Part shown: piece by piece, positions 17,791-27,266 of the stretch | Layout: each line of letters begins with the position of its first letter | Numbering within the stretch: the first letter of the stretch is position 1 | Assembly: GCA_009912175.1 (NCBI GenBank) | Contig: WNDQ01000009.1 | Location: forward strand, 1 to 64,000 | Length of the DNA: 64,000 nt | Reading direction: 5' to 3' | From: Paracidovorax wautersii | GTDB taxonomy: Bacteria > Pseudomonadota > Gammaproteobacteria > Burkholderiales > Burkholderiaceae_C | Translations under genes and position numbers: made by a program | Notes under the pieces: model-generated | Told to the model about the DNA's origin: nothing | Databases searched by the model: none | Seen by the model: the letters and a program-made list of their open reading frames with translations, nothing else

Positions 17791-18465
17791 ATGGCCGCCT
17801 CCGAATTCGTTTCTGCCCGCTATGCGCTCGCGCGCGTGGTCCTCGTCGTCCTGGCCCTGGTGGCCTGCTACCTCATGGCGCCACACCTGCCGGTGTGGAC
17901 CGGCTGGGAGAACGGCCCGGTCGAGAACCTGCAGGCCCTGGTGTTGCTGGCCGGCGGCATGCTGGCGCTGTGGTGGCGCGACCGCGCGGGTGACCGCCAG
18001 GCGAGCCTGTTCTGGCTGATGGTCGCGCCCATCTGGTTCGTGCTGTGCGCGCGTGAACTGAGCTGGGGCGCCGCCTTCATGACGCCGCTGGATTTCTCAC
18101 CGGTGTACGGCCCGACCTTCTCCTCGTCGCAGCAATTGCCCTACAAGCCCCTGATCGCGCCGGTCATCGGCCTGCTGCTGCTGGGCACGGCGGCTGTGTT
18201 CGTGCGTTCGCGCCAGGACCAGACCCTGGCGCGCCTGTGGCGGCAGGGCAGCTTCCCCCTGCTGGAGATCGCGTTGTTCGTGCTCGCCATGCTGGTCTCG
18301 GCCGAAGCCGAGGGGCATGGCATCGTGGGCGGCTTCCCCTCAATGGGGCACGCCCAGCAGCAGAGCCTGGAAGAGATGGCCGAGCTCGTCGGCTACGCCG
18401 TGCTGCTGCTGGCCCAGTGGCGCGTGGCGCGCGGCCTGCGCTTGATGAGCAGCCCGTCGACCTGA
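17791..18465 (+). CDS. Membrane protein of unknown function
   Basis: I do not recognise this protein. It has 224 residues with five or six hydrophobic segments (about residues 14-33, 48-63, 74-90, 117-136, 152-172 and 195-212). Charged residues inside or next to the helices look functional: GPVENLQAL, CARELSWGAAF and the C-terminal EAEGHGIVGGFPSMGHAQQQSLEEMAEL. Glu in ENLQ, RELSWG and EEMAEL are candidates for an intramembrane or metal site. There is no good ribosome-binding site at the ATG. It is followed by a terminator, so it appears to be a single-gene unit. Base composition matches its neighbours, so recent transfer is not indicated. Confidence 0.75.
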   Translation: MAASEFVSARYALARVVLVVLALVACYLMAPHLPVWTGWENGPVENLQALVLLAGGMLALWWRDRAGDRQASLFWLMVAPIWFVLCARELSWGAAFMTPLDFSPVYGPTFSSSQQLPYKPLIAPVIGLLLLGTAAVFVRSRQDQTLARLWRQGSFPLLEIALFVLAMLVSAEAEGHGIVGGFPSMGHAQQQSLEEMAELVGYAVLLLAQWRVARGLRLMSSPST

Positions 18466-18477
18466 TCGCGTCAGCCA

Positions 18478-18510
18478 CGAGCCCACCTTGCTGCGGGCTC
18501 GCTGCTTTTT
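18478..18510 (+). terminator. Terminator after the unknown membrane protein gene
   Basis: CGAGCCC (18478-18484) and GGGCTCG (18495-18501) pair around a 10-base loop. The stem is followed by CTGCTTTTT. Confidence 0.75.
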
Positions 18511-18904
18511 CAAGGTGGCATGCGTCTTGCATCGCCTTTTTCAGCCCGGGCGCCGACAAGCGCGCCTGTGCGAATCGTGCTACAAGAACACACGGTGCCC
18601 AGTCGAGTCGTTGGGCCCGCGCGGTGGCGTCAAGCCACTTGCCGCCCTTCAGGCGCGGCGGCGCGCGGGGGGTGCCACAAGGCGAGCCATCTGCCCGCGT
18701 TCATGCTTGGCCGGCAGTGGTTTGCCGCAGACCTCATCTGCAGGGCCAACACCCGTCGCCCTGCCCTCGGGAGATGATGCATGCGCAAGCCCACGCTTTA
18801 CAGCCCCGCCAGCCGGCCCAGACCGGCTGCGGGCGCGCCACCGCCCAGCCCGCCACCTGAGCCCGTCGAGCCCCAGCCGGCCGAGCCGCCCCCACCCAGC
18901 CACC
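18511..18904. other. Non-coding region before the protease gene
   Basis: About 390 bp with no recognisable gene, tRNA or strong promoter. Open frames cross it, but they give low-complexity Pro/Ala/Arg-rich translations without family resemblance and lack ribosome-binding sites. The protease frame is open upstream of its ATG, but its conserved part starts after 18905. Confidence 0.5.
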
Positions 18905-19825
18905 ATGGCCGCGGCCCTGCGCCGGCCCGCGCACTGGCATGCGGCGCTGCTGTGGCTGGCGGTGCTGGCGCTGGCCACGGCGCTGGTGCTCAGCTACCGC
19001 CCGGTGGCGGTTCCGCTGACGCAGGAGGACTTCGATCGCGCGGTGCTACACACCGCCAACACCCACGTGCAGCCCTCGCAGGACACACGCGCCTTCCGCG
19101 CCGTCATCCCGTCCGTGGTCCGCGTCGTGAGCTACACCAAGACCGCCAAGACCCGCGAAACCGCGCCCAGGCAGGGCCGTGCGCCCGCGCGCGAAGAGCC
19201 CGAGCGCACGCCCCAGGCGCCGGGGGCCGACCTGCAGGCGCAGCAGCCCGAGGCGCCCGGTGCGTCGATCGTGCCCAAGGGCTACGAGGCGCGCGGCGTG
19301 GGCACGGGCGTGGTCATCGTCGAGGACGGCACCATCCTCACCAACCTGCACGTGGTCCAGGGCGCCGAGTTGGTCCACCTGACCTTCATGGACGGCACGC
19401 AGTCGCTGGCCTCGGTGACGGGCGTCCAGGCCAAGGACGACCTGGCCGTGCTGCGCGCCCACACCGTGCCCGACGACTTGCGCGCCGCCACGCTGGCCAG
19501 CACGGCGGGCCTGGGCTCGGGCGACCACGTCATGGCCATCGGCTTTCCGTTCGGCATCGGTCCCTCGGCCTCGTCCGGCATCGTCTCGGGACTCAAGCGC
19601 AGCTTCCAGTCGCCGCAGGGCGAACAGATGATGAGCAACCTGATCCAGTTCGACGCGGCGGCCAACCCCGGCAACTCGGGCGGGCCGCTGGTCAACATGG
19701 CCGGCGAGGTCGTCGGCATCGTCACCGCCATCTACAACCCCCACGAGCAGGGCAGCTTCGTGGGCATCGGCTTTGCCGTGCCGATCGAGAACGCCGCGTC
19801 GGCAGCGGGCATGTCGCCGTTCTGA
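18905..19825 (+). CDS. Membrane-anchored trypsin-like serine protease (S1C/HtrA-like, no PDZ)
   Basis: A 306-residue protein with an N-terminal hydrophobic anchor (about residues 11-30). A Pro/Glu/Gln-rich linker (about 80-122) follows, then a trypsin-like domain beginning GVGTGVVIVEDGTILTNLHVV. The catalytic triad is visible: His in TNLHVV, Asp in AKDDLAVL and Ser in NPGNSGGPLVN. There is no PDZ domain, unlike DegP or DegS, so it would lack that mode of substrate recruitment. The active domain should face the periplasm. The start is uncertain, because the ATG has no clear ribosome-binding site. moxR follows 46 bp downstream, so the protease may belong to the same transcription unit as moxR-DUF58-VWA. 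Confidence 0.87.
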   Translation: MAAALRRPAHWHAALLWLAVLALATALVLSYRPVAVPLTQEDFDRAVLHTANTHVQPSQDTRAFRAVIPSVVRVVSYTKTAKTRETAPRQGRAPAREEPERTPQAPGADLQAQQPEAPGASIVPKGYEARGVGTGVVIVEDGTILTNLHVVQGAELVHLTFMDGTQSLASVTGVQAKDDLAVLRAHTVPDDLRAATLASTAGLGSGDHVMAIGFPFGIGPSASSGIVSGLKRSFQSPQGEQMMSNLIQFDAAANPGNSGGPLVNMAGEVVGIVTAIYNPHEQGSFVGIGFAVPIENAASAAGMSPF

Positions 19826-19871
19826 CGTTCCTAACCACGCTGTCGCCACCCACGCCTAGGAGAGCCATTCC

Positions 19872-20880
<1,009 letters not shown>

Positions 20881-20900
<20 letters not shown>

Positions 20901-21822
20901 CCCCCTCCTGCCTTCCGCCAGTGCCGAGGCCGCGCTGCGCCAGCTCGAATGGACGGTGCTGCGCCGCCTGGACGGCCTGTTGCAGGGCGACTACCGCACG
21001 CTGATGCGCGGCAGCGGCATGGACCTGTGCGACCTGCGCGCCTACCAGTACAGCGACGACGTGCGCCAGATCGACTGGAACGTCACCGCGCGGCTGCAGG
21101 AGCCGCACGTGCGCATCTACACCGAAGACCGCGAGATGACCGCCTGGTTTCTGCTGGACCTCAGCCCCTCGATGGACTTCGGCTCCAGCCGCCAGCGCAA
21201 ACGCGACACGGCGCATTTCTTCACCGCGCTGCTGGCGCGGCTGCTCACGCGCGCGGGCAATCGGGTCGCGGCCATCGTGCATGGCACCGGCGCCGACTGC
21301 GTGGTGCCGCCCGGCCAGGGCCGCAACCAGGTGCTGCGGCTGCTGCACGTGCTGCAGACCCGTCCGGCCGGCGCGCCGCGCAGCGACGGGGCCACGCGGC
21401 TGGACCTGCTGCTGGCCCAGGCCAGCGGCCTGCTGCGCCGGCGCGCGACGGTCTTCGTGCTCTCGGACTTCGTCAGCCCGCCCGGCTGGGAGCAGGCGCT
21501 GGGCCGGCTGGCGCGCCGCCACGACGTGCTGGCCGTGCGGCTGGTCGACCCGCTGGAGCTGGACCTGCCCGACCTGGGCCTGCTGCCCATCCGCGACGCG
21601 GAAACCGGCGAACAGTTGCTGGTCGACACCCACGACCCGGCTTTCCGGCGCCGCTTCGCCGCCATCGCCGCCCAGCGCGAAGCAGACCTGCGCGCGGGCT
21701 TTGCCCAGGCCGGCGTGGACACGCTGGAGCTGTCGACCGACGGCGACCTGGTCGACGCGCTGCTGCGTTTTTGCGCGCTGCGGGCGCGGCGCCTGCACGC
21801 GCACCAGAGCGGCGCGGCCTGA
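20881..21822 (+). CDS. DUF58 domain protein (MoxR-associated, VWA-like)
   Basis: A 313-residue cytoplasmic protein with the DUF58 hallmark (DLCDLRAYQYSDDVRQIDWN then VTARLQEPHVRIYTEDRE). A VWA-like fold follows, with a MIDAS-type DLSPSMDFGSS. Such proteins always neighbour moxR and are thought to be its partner or substrate adaptor. It starts inside the 3' end of moxR and is followed 36 bp later by the VWA protein with its own AGGAG. Confidence 0.92.
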
Positions 21823-21858
21823 CCGCCACTCACATCAGCCATCACCAGGAGTTTCACC

Positions 21859-22920
21859 ATGCAGCCCGTGACCTTCCTCTGGCCCCAGCTTCTGTGGCTG
21901 CTGCTGGCCGTGCCGCTGCTGGTGGCCGCCTATGTGTGGCTGCTGCGCCGGCGCAAGAAGGCCGCGCTGAACTACGCCAGCCTGGCGCTCATCCGCCAGG
22001 CGATGGGGCCGGGCCAAAGTTGGCGCCGCCACCTGCCGCCCGCGCTGTTCCTGCTGGCGCTGGCGGCCATGCTGGTGGCCGCGGCCCGGCCGCACGCCGT
22101 CGTCAGCCTGCCGTCGGACCAGCAGACCATCATCCTGGCCGTCGACGTCTCGGGCAGCATGCGCGCCACCGACGTCAAACCCACGCGGCTGGAGGCCGCG
22201 CAGCAGGCGGTCAAGTCCTTTCTGTTGGACCTGCCCCGCCATGTCAAGGTCGGCTTGGTCGCGTTCGCGGGCAGCGCCCACATCGCCCAGTTACCCACGC
22301 TCAACCGCGAGGACCTCAACACCGCCATCGACCGCTTCCAGCTGCAGCGCGGCACAGCCACCGGCAACGGCATCATGATGGCCATGGCCACGCTGTTCCC
22401 GGAGGCCGGCATCGACATCGAGATGCTGGGCGACGAACGCGCCTCGCGCTTTGCCGACCGCGTCACGGGGCGCAATGCCCCCGCCAATGACGGCGCCAAG
22501 GCCCCGCAGCCGGTGCCGCCCGGCTCCTACACCTCGGCGGCGGTGATCATGCTGACCGACGGCCAGCGCACCACGGGCGTCGACCCGCTGGAGGCCGCCA
22601 AGTTCGCCGCCGACCGCGGCGTGCGTGTCTACACCGTGGGCGTGGGCACGACCGAGGGCGAGACCATCGGCTTCGAGGGCTGGTCGATGCGCGCCCGGCT
22701 CGACGAGGACACCCTCAAGACTGTCGCCCTGACGACCAAGGCTGAGTATTTCTACGCCGGCACCGCCACCGACCTCAGCCGCGTCTACCAGTCGCTGAGT
22801 TCGCGCTTCGCGGTGGAAACCAAGGAAACCGAGATCTCGGGCCTGGTGGCGCTGGCCGCCGCCCTGCTGGCCATGCTCTCGGCCGCGCTCTCGCTGGCCT
22901 GGTTCAACCGGGTGGTTTGA
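21859..22920 (+). CDS. VWA-domain membrane protein (BatA-like)
   Basis: A 353-residue protein with two N-terminal hydrophobic segments (about residues 5-29 and 60-78) and a C-terminal one (about 323-348) around a periplasmic or cytoplasmic VWA domain. The metal ion-dependent adhesion site reads AVDVSGSMRATD near residues 95-106, followed by the family TGVDPLEAAKFAADRGVRVYTVGVG. It is the third gene of the moxR set. Family members bind protein partners through the divalent metal; the target here is unknown. No BatB or BatD gene follows, so this is a minimal version of the Bat/MoxR operon. Confidence 0.9.
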   Translation: MQPVTFLWPQLLWLLLAVPLLVAAYVWLLRRRKKAALNYASLALIRQAMGPGQSWRRHLPPALFLLALAAMLVAAARPHAVVSLPSDQQTIILAVDVSGSMRATDVKPTRLEAAQQAVKSFLLDLPRHVKVGLVAFAGSAHIAQLPTLNREDLNTAIDRFQLQRGTATGNGIMMAMATLFPEAGIDIEMLGDERASRFADRVTGRNAPANDGAKAPQPVPPGSYTSAAVIMLTDGQRTTGVDPLEAAKFAADRGVRVYTVGVGTTEGETIGFEGWSMRARLDEDTLKTVALTTKAEYFYAGTATDLSRVYQSLSSRFAVETKETEISGLVALAAALLAMLSAALSLAWFNRVV

Positions 22921-22949
22921 ACAGGGTTTTGCCTCCGCTTGCTCATATG

Positions 22950-22961
22950 TCTTATATAAGA
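22950..22961. promoter_or_regulatory. Palindromic operator candidate upstream of idh
   Basis: TCTTATATAAGA is a perfect 12-bp palindrome, AT-rich in a GC-rich setting, about 165 bp before the idh start. It could overlap a -10 element. Palindromes of this kind suit GntR- or TetR-type dimers. The regulator is unknown. Confidence 0.4.
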
Positions 22962-23126
22962 TCCGAACTCTTGGTCGGGAAAGGCTGACTGCGGTGCCCC
23001 ACCAATTGCACAATGCAGGAGCCGGTTCCTGATCGTGAAGCGTCCGCCCACGATCAGATGGACCCTGACCCGCGCGCGCTGCCACAGGCGTAACATGCGC
23101 GCATTTCTTCCGACCGAGACAGTCCC

Positions 23127-25364
23127 ATGAGCAACCAGAAACCGACCATCATCTACACCCTGACCGACGAGGCGCCACTGCTGGCGACCAGCTCGTTCCT
23201 GCCCATCATCCGCACCTTCGCCGCACCGGCCGGGGTGGAAGTCGCCACCAGCGACATCTCGGTCGCCGCCCGCATCCTGGGTGAATTCCCCGACGTCCTG
23301 ACCGAAGCGCAGCGCGTGCCCAACAACCTGGCCGACCTGGGCCAGCTCACGCTCAAGCCTGAAGCCAACATCATCAAGCTGCCCAACATCAGCGCCTCGG
23401 TCGGCCAGCTGCTGGCCGCCATCAAGGAACTGCAGGCCAAGGGCTACAACGTGCCCGACTACCCCGAGAACCCCGCCAACGAGCAGGAAAAGGACATCAA
23501 GGCCCGCTACTCCAAGTGCCTGGGCTCGGCCGTCAACCCGGTGCTGCGCGAAGGCAACTCCGACCGCCGCGCCCCGCTGGCCGTCAAGAACTACGCACGC
23601 AAGAACCCGCACAGCATGGGCGAGTGGAAGGGCTGGTCGCAGACCCACGTCTCGCACATGACCGAAGGCGACTTCTACCACGGCGAAAAGTCGCTCACGC
23701 TGGACAAGGCGCGCGACGTGAAGATGGAGCTGGTCACCAAGAGCGGCCAGACGATCGTGCTCAAGCCCAAGGTCGCACTCAAGGACGGCGAGATCATCGA
23801 CTCGATGTTCATGAGCAAGAAGGCGCTGCTGGCCTTCTACGAAAAGGAACTCGAAGACTGCCGCAAGGCCGGCATCCTGTTCTCGCTGCACGTCAAGGCC
23901 ACCATGATGAAGGTCTCGCACCCCATCGTGTTCGGCCACTGCGTGCGCATGTACTACAAGGAAGCCTTCGAGAAGCACGGCAAGTTGTTCGACGAACTGG
24001 GCATCAACGTCAACAACGGCATGGCCACGCTCTACGAAAAGATCCAGCCGCTGCCGGCCTCGCAGCGCGACGAGATCATCCGTGACCTGCACGCCTGCCA
24101 GGAGCACCGCCCGCGCCTGGCCATGGTCGACTCGGCCAAGGGCATCACCAACTTCCACTCGCCCAACGACGTGATCGTCGACGCCTCCATGCCGGCCATG
24201 ATCCGCGCCGGCGGCAAGATGTGGGGCGCCGATGGCAAGCAGTACGACAGCAAGTGCGTCATGCCCGAGTCGACCTTCGCCCGCATCTACCAGGAGATCA
24301 TCAACTTCTGCAAGTGGCACGGCAACTTCGACCCGCGCACCATGGGCACCGTGCCCAACGTGGGCCTGATGGCGCAGAAGGCCGAGGAATACGGCTCGCA
24401 CGACAAGACCTTCGAGATCGCCGAAGACGGCGTGGCCAACATCGTCGACATCGCCACCGGTGAAGTGCTGCTGAGCCAGAACGTCGAGCAGGGCGACATC
24501 TGGCGCATGTGCCAGGTCAAGGACGCCGCGATCCAGGACTGGGTCAAGCTGGCCGTCACGCGTGCGCGCAACTCCAACACGCCCGCCGTGTTCTGGCTCG
24601 ACCCGTACCGCCCGCACGAGAACGAAGTCATCAAGAAGGTCAAGAAGTACCTGCAGGACCACGACACCAACGGCCTGGACATCCAGATCATGTCGCAGGT
24701 GCGCGCCATGCGCTTCACGCTCGAGCGCGTGGCGCGTGGCCTGGACACCATCTCGGTGACCGGCAACATCCTGCGCGACTACCTGACCGACCTGTTCCCC
24801 ATCATGGAACTGGGCACCTCGGCCAAGATGCTGTCCATCGTCCCGCTGATGGCCGGCGGCGGCCTGTACGAAACCGGTGCCGGCGGCTCCGCGCCCAAGC
24901 ACGTGCAGCAGCTGGTCGAGGAAAACCACCTGCGCTGGGATTCGCTGGGTGAATTCCTGGCCCTGGCGGTTTCGCTGGAAGAGCTGGGCATCAAGAACGA
25001 CAACGCCCGCGCCAAGCTGCTGGCCAAGACGCTGGACGCGGCCACCGGCAAGCTGCTGGACAACCGCAAGAGCCCCTCGCCCAAGACCAGTGAACTCGAC
25101 AACCGCGGCAGCCAGTTCTACCTGACCCTGTACTGGGCGCAGGAGCTGGCCGCGCAGACCGACGACGCCGAACTGGCCGCCAGGTTCGCCCCGCTGGCCG
25201 AGAAGCTCGCCGCCAGCGAACAGGCCATCGTGGCCGAACTGGCCCAGGTGCAGGGCAAGTCCGTCGACATCGGCGGCTACTACAAGCCCGACTTCGACAA
25301 GCTCGCCGCCGTGATGCGCCCGAGCAAGACCTTCAACGACGCGCTGGCATCGGCGCAAGCCTGA
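23127..25364 (+). CDS. icd: Isocitrate dehydrogenase (NADP+), monomeric type
   Basis: Oxidative decarboxylation of isocitrate to 2-oxoglutarate in the TCA cycle. At 745 residues with an N terminus [31 protein letters not shown], it belongs to the large monomeric IDH family (also named Icd2/IDH-II), unrelated in layout to the dimeric enzyme. Conserved stretches include NYPDYPENPxxxxE-type sequence near residue 110, [21 protein letters not shown] near 150, [41 protein letters not shown] and [13 protein letters not shown]. It is a single gene followed by a strong terminator; a palindrome lies in the upstream region. Confidence 0.96.
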   Translation: MSNQKPTIIYTLTDEAPLLATSSFLPIIRTFAAPAGVEVATSDISVAARILGEFPDVLTEAQRVPNNLADLGQLTLKPEANIIKLPNISASVGQLLAAIKELQAKGYNVPDYPENPANEQEKDIKARYSKCLGSAVNPVLREGNSDRRAPLAVKNYARKNPHSMGEWKGWSQTHVSHMTEGDFYHGEKSLTLDKARDVKMELVTKSGQTIVLKPKVALKDGEIIDSMFMSKKALLAFYEKELEDCRKAGILFSLHVKATMMKVSHPIVFGHCVRMYYKEAFEKHGKLFDELGINVNNGMATLYEKIQPLPASQRDEIIRDLHACQEHRPRLAMVDSAKGITNFHSPNDVIVDASMPAMIRAGGKMWGADGKQYDSKCVMPESTFARIYQEIINFCKWHGNFDPRTMGTVPNVGLMAQKAEEYGSHDKTFEIAEDGVANIVDIATGEVLLSQNVEQGDIWRMCQVKDAAIQDWVKLAVTRARNSNTPAVFWLDPYRPHENEVIKKVKKYLQDHDTNGLDIQIMSQVRAMRFTLERVARGLDTISVTGNILRDYLTDLFPIMELGTSAKMLSIVPLMAGGGLYETGAGGSAPKHVQQLVEENHLRWDSLGEFLALAVSLEELGIKNDNARAKLLAKTLDAATGKLLDNRKSPSPKTSELDNRGSQFYLTLYWAQELAAQTDDAELAARFAPLAEKLAASEQAIVAELAQVQGKSVDIGGYYKPDFDKLAAVMRPSKTFNDALASAQA

Positions 25365-25423
25365 TCGCCAGACCGGGCCGGCCGCTGACCGCGGCGGGCC
25401 CGATACGCGACCCATCAAGCAAC

Positions 25424-25456
25424 AAGGCCACGGACCTTTCGGTTCGTGGCCTTTTT
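25424..25456 (+). terminator. Terminator of icd
   Basis: GGCCACG (25426-25432) and CGTGGCC (25445-25451) form the stem and are followed directly by TTTTT. Confidence 0.9.
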
Positions 25457-25476
25457 CGTTCCCGGGCGAGAAGAGA

Positions 25477-26502
25477 TCAGGCGGCGGCCCGCTCCTGGCC
25501 ATGCGCCAGCGCCATCACCTCGGCCGGGTCCAGCGCCTTGAGCTTGTGGTCGCTCCAGACCTGGCGCCAGCGGCGCGCGCCCGGCAGCCCATGGCGCAGG
25601 CCCAGCATGTGGCGCGCGATCGACGGCCAGCCGGTGCCGTGCGCCGCCGCCTCGCGCCGCATGTAGTCGACCATCGCCGCTTCCACCGCCTCGCGCGTGA
25701 GTGGCTGCGCTGGCTCCGCCGCGCCCAGGTGCTGCGCGTCCCAGGTGCTCAGCCACCAGGGGTTGTGGTAGGCCTCGCGCCCGACCATCACGCTGTCGAC
25801 ATGGGCCAGATGGGTCTGCACCTTCGCGTCGTCGTCGATGCCGCCATTGATGCCGATGTGCAGATGCGGAAATTCCTGTTTGAGCCGGTAGGCCAGCTCG
25901 TAGCGCAGCGGCGGGATCTCGCGGTTCTCCTTGGGCGACAGGCCCTTGAGCCAAGCGTTGCGCGCATGCACGATGAAAGTCTGGCAACCCTCCTCGGCCA
26001 CGGTGCCCACGAAATCGCGCACAAAACCGTAGCGCTCCTCGCGGTCGATGCCAATGCGGTGCTTGACCGTCACCGGAATCGCCACCGCGTCGCGCATGGC
26101 CTTCACGCCGTCGGCCACCAGTTGCGGCTCGGCCATCAGGCAGGCGCCGAAGGCGCCACGCTGCACACGCTCGGACGGACAGCCGCAGTTGAGGTTGATC
26201 TCGTCATAGCCCCATTGCTCGCCCAGGCGGGCCGCATGCGCCAGGTCGCCCGGCTCGCTGCCGCCCAGTTGCAGGGCCACCGAGTGCTCGGCCGCATCCA
26301 GGCGCAGGTGGCGTTCGACGTCGCCATGAATCAGCGCGCCGGTGGTCACCATCTCGGTATAGAGCAGCGCATGGCGGGTCAGCAGGCGGTGGAAATAGCG
26401 GCAATGCCGGTCGGTCCAGTCCAGCATCGGGGCCACGGACAGGCGTGGCGAAGTCGGCACGGCACCTGTCGTCATGGGGGAAGCATCAGCGGTCAAAGTC
26501 AT
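25477..26502 (-). CDS. dusA: tRNA-dihydrouridine(20/20a) synthase
   Basis: FMN- and NADPH-dependent reduction of uridine 20/20a in the tRNA D-loop. The 341-residue TIM-barrel enzyme has LSVAPMLDWTDRHCRYFHRL near the N terminus, the catalytic Cys in NLNCGCPSERVQRGAFGACLM, and NAWLKGLSPKENREIPPLRYE, which is characteristic of DusA. FMN phosphate contacts lie in GINGGI and VMVGREAYHNPW. The first 18 residues are poorly conserved, so a start at the internal Met10 is possible. It is downstream of the Fur-family gene, but an oppositely facing terminator-like hairpin lies between them. Confidence 0.95.
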   Translation of the reverse strand: MTLTADASPMTTGAVPTSPRLSVAPMLDWTDRHCRYFHRLLTRHALLYTEMVTTGALIHGDVERHLRLDAAEHSVALQLGGSEPGDLAHAARLGEQWGYDEINLNCGCPSERVQRGAFGACLMAEPQLVADGVKAMRDAVAIPVTVKHRIGIDREERYGFVRDFVGTVAEEGCQTFIVHARNAWLKGLSPKENREIPPLRYELAYRLKQEFPHLHIGINGGIDDDAKVQTHLAHVDSVMVGREAYHNPWWLSTWDAQHLGAAEPAQPLTREAVEAAMVDYMRREAAAHGTGWPSIARHMLGLRHGLPGARRWRQVWSDHKLKALDPAEVMALAHGQERAAA

Positions 26503-26524
26503 CGTTCAAGCCAAAATCACCAAC

Positions 26525-26562
26525 GGGCCGCCCGGTCGGCAACCGGCGGCCCTTCGTTTTTT
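26525..26562 (+). terminator. Terminator-like hairpin facing plus, between dusA and the Fur-family gene
   Basis: GGGCCGCC (26525-26532) and GGCGGCCC (26545-26552) form an 8-bp stem with inner GGT/ACC pairing. It is followed on the plus strand by TTCGTTTTTT. Both flanking genes are on the minus strand, so the T run is on the unexpected side. Confidence 0.6.
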
Positions 26563-26608
26563 GCGGGCGCGGGTGCGCGCCCTGTCTGCCCGTCACCCGC
26601 CAGGAAAA

Positions 26609-27070
26609 TCAGCCGTGCCGGTGCCCCGCATGGCCATGGTCGTGGTCGTGGCCGTGACCATGGCCCTCGTCCACCGGCCGCGCCGCCACGCCGGTGTGCG
26701 CACAGTCCGCGCAGACACCGTACAGCGTCAATTCGTGCCCTTCTACCGCGAAGCCCGTGGGGGCGAGCTGGGCATAGCCCTGCACACAGCCCGGCACGTC
26801 ATACACCTTGCCGCAGGCGCGGCACTGGAAATGGTGGTGGTGGTGCGCCGCGGCCTGCTTGCTTTCGTAGCGCGGGTTGTCGCCCGGCAGCACGACCAGT
26901 TCGATGGCCCCGGCTTCCAGCATGGACTTGAGGTTGCGATAGACCGTGGCGATGCCCAGCCCGGGCACATCGGTCTGCGCGGCCTCCAGCACCTCCTGGG
27001 GCGAGAGGGGCCGACGGGCGTCGTCGATGGCTTTCTGAATGGCGTGGCGCTGGCGGGTATTGCGTTCCAT
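26609..27070 (-). CDS. Fur-family metalloregulator with His-rich C-terminal tail
   Basis: A 153-residue DNA-binding repressor. The N-terminal winged helix includes LSPQEVLEAAQ and IATVYRNLKSMLEAG. The C-terminal dimerisation and metal domain has AAAHHHHHFQCRACGK and CADC, giving two CxxC pairs for a structural zinc and a His cluster. The last 20 or so residues contain HGHGHDHDHGHAGHRHG, an extra metal-binding tail not needed for the fold. Zn-, Fe- or peroxide-sensing subgroups cannot be separated safely; the tail and Cys pairs make a zinc role (Zur-like) attractive. It lies downstream of the phaB terminator and upstream of dusA. Confidence 0.9.
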   Translation of the reverse strand: MERNTRQRHAIQKAIDDARRPLSPQEVLEAAQTDVPGLGIATVYRNLKSMLEAGAIELVVLPGDNPRYESKQAAAHHHHHFQCRACGKVYDVPGCVQGYAQLAPTGFAVEGHELTLYGVCADCAHTGVAARPVDEGHGHGHDHDHGHAGHRHG

Positions 27071-27102
27071 GAAGACGGTCCAACGACAAAAAAATGGCCC
27101 CT

Positions 27103-27178
27103 CGGCTCATCGCTTGACGATGATCCGATCCCCCACGGGGATGTTTTGCCCTGGGGGCGGCCCAGTGACAAAAAAACC
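27103..27178. repeat. Dispersed hairpin repeat, copy 4
   Basis: Same orientation and block order as copy 1 (322-398): CTCATCGCT, CGATGA, CCGATCCCCC, GGGGCGGCCC and AAAAAAACC. CCCCCA and TGGGGG arms can pair. It abuts the phaB terminator, as copy 1 abuts the ilvC terminator. A partial fifth core (T run then GTCGTTGGACCGTC on the minus strand) lies just beyond, at 27075-27098. Confidence 0.6.
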
Positions 27179-27200
27179 GTCGGGGATGAAGCCGACGGTT
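27170..27200 (-). terminator. Terminator of the phaCAB operon
   Basis: On the minus strand AACCGTCGG and CCGACGGTT pair around an 8-base loop and run into TTTTTTT (the A run at 27170-27176 of the plus strand). Confidence 0.88.
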
Positions 27201-27266
27201 GGCGTGAACGACATTATCGCAAACGTGGCGTGCCCGGTAACGCGGGCACGCCAGCGGGCGCTGGGA

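Noticed and set aside
18488..18904. N-terminal extension of the protease frame
   Set aside because: The sequence is Pro/Arg/Ser-rich low complexity, crosses a terminator region, and lacks an ATG with a ribosome-binding site; the anchor helix begins just after 18905.
22785..25502. A 905-codon open frame antisense to isocitrate dehydrogenase, and similar long antisense frames at 38546-40564 and 58126-60789
   Set aside because: They mirror well-recognised genes, have His/Arg/Val-rich compositions typical of the opposite strand of GC-rich coding DNA, and show no family resemblance.
26609..26665. Short tandem repeat in the His-rich tail of the Fur-family gene
   Set aside because: The repetition follows from alternating His, Gly and Asp codons in a coding region, not from an independent DNA repeat.
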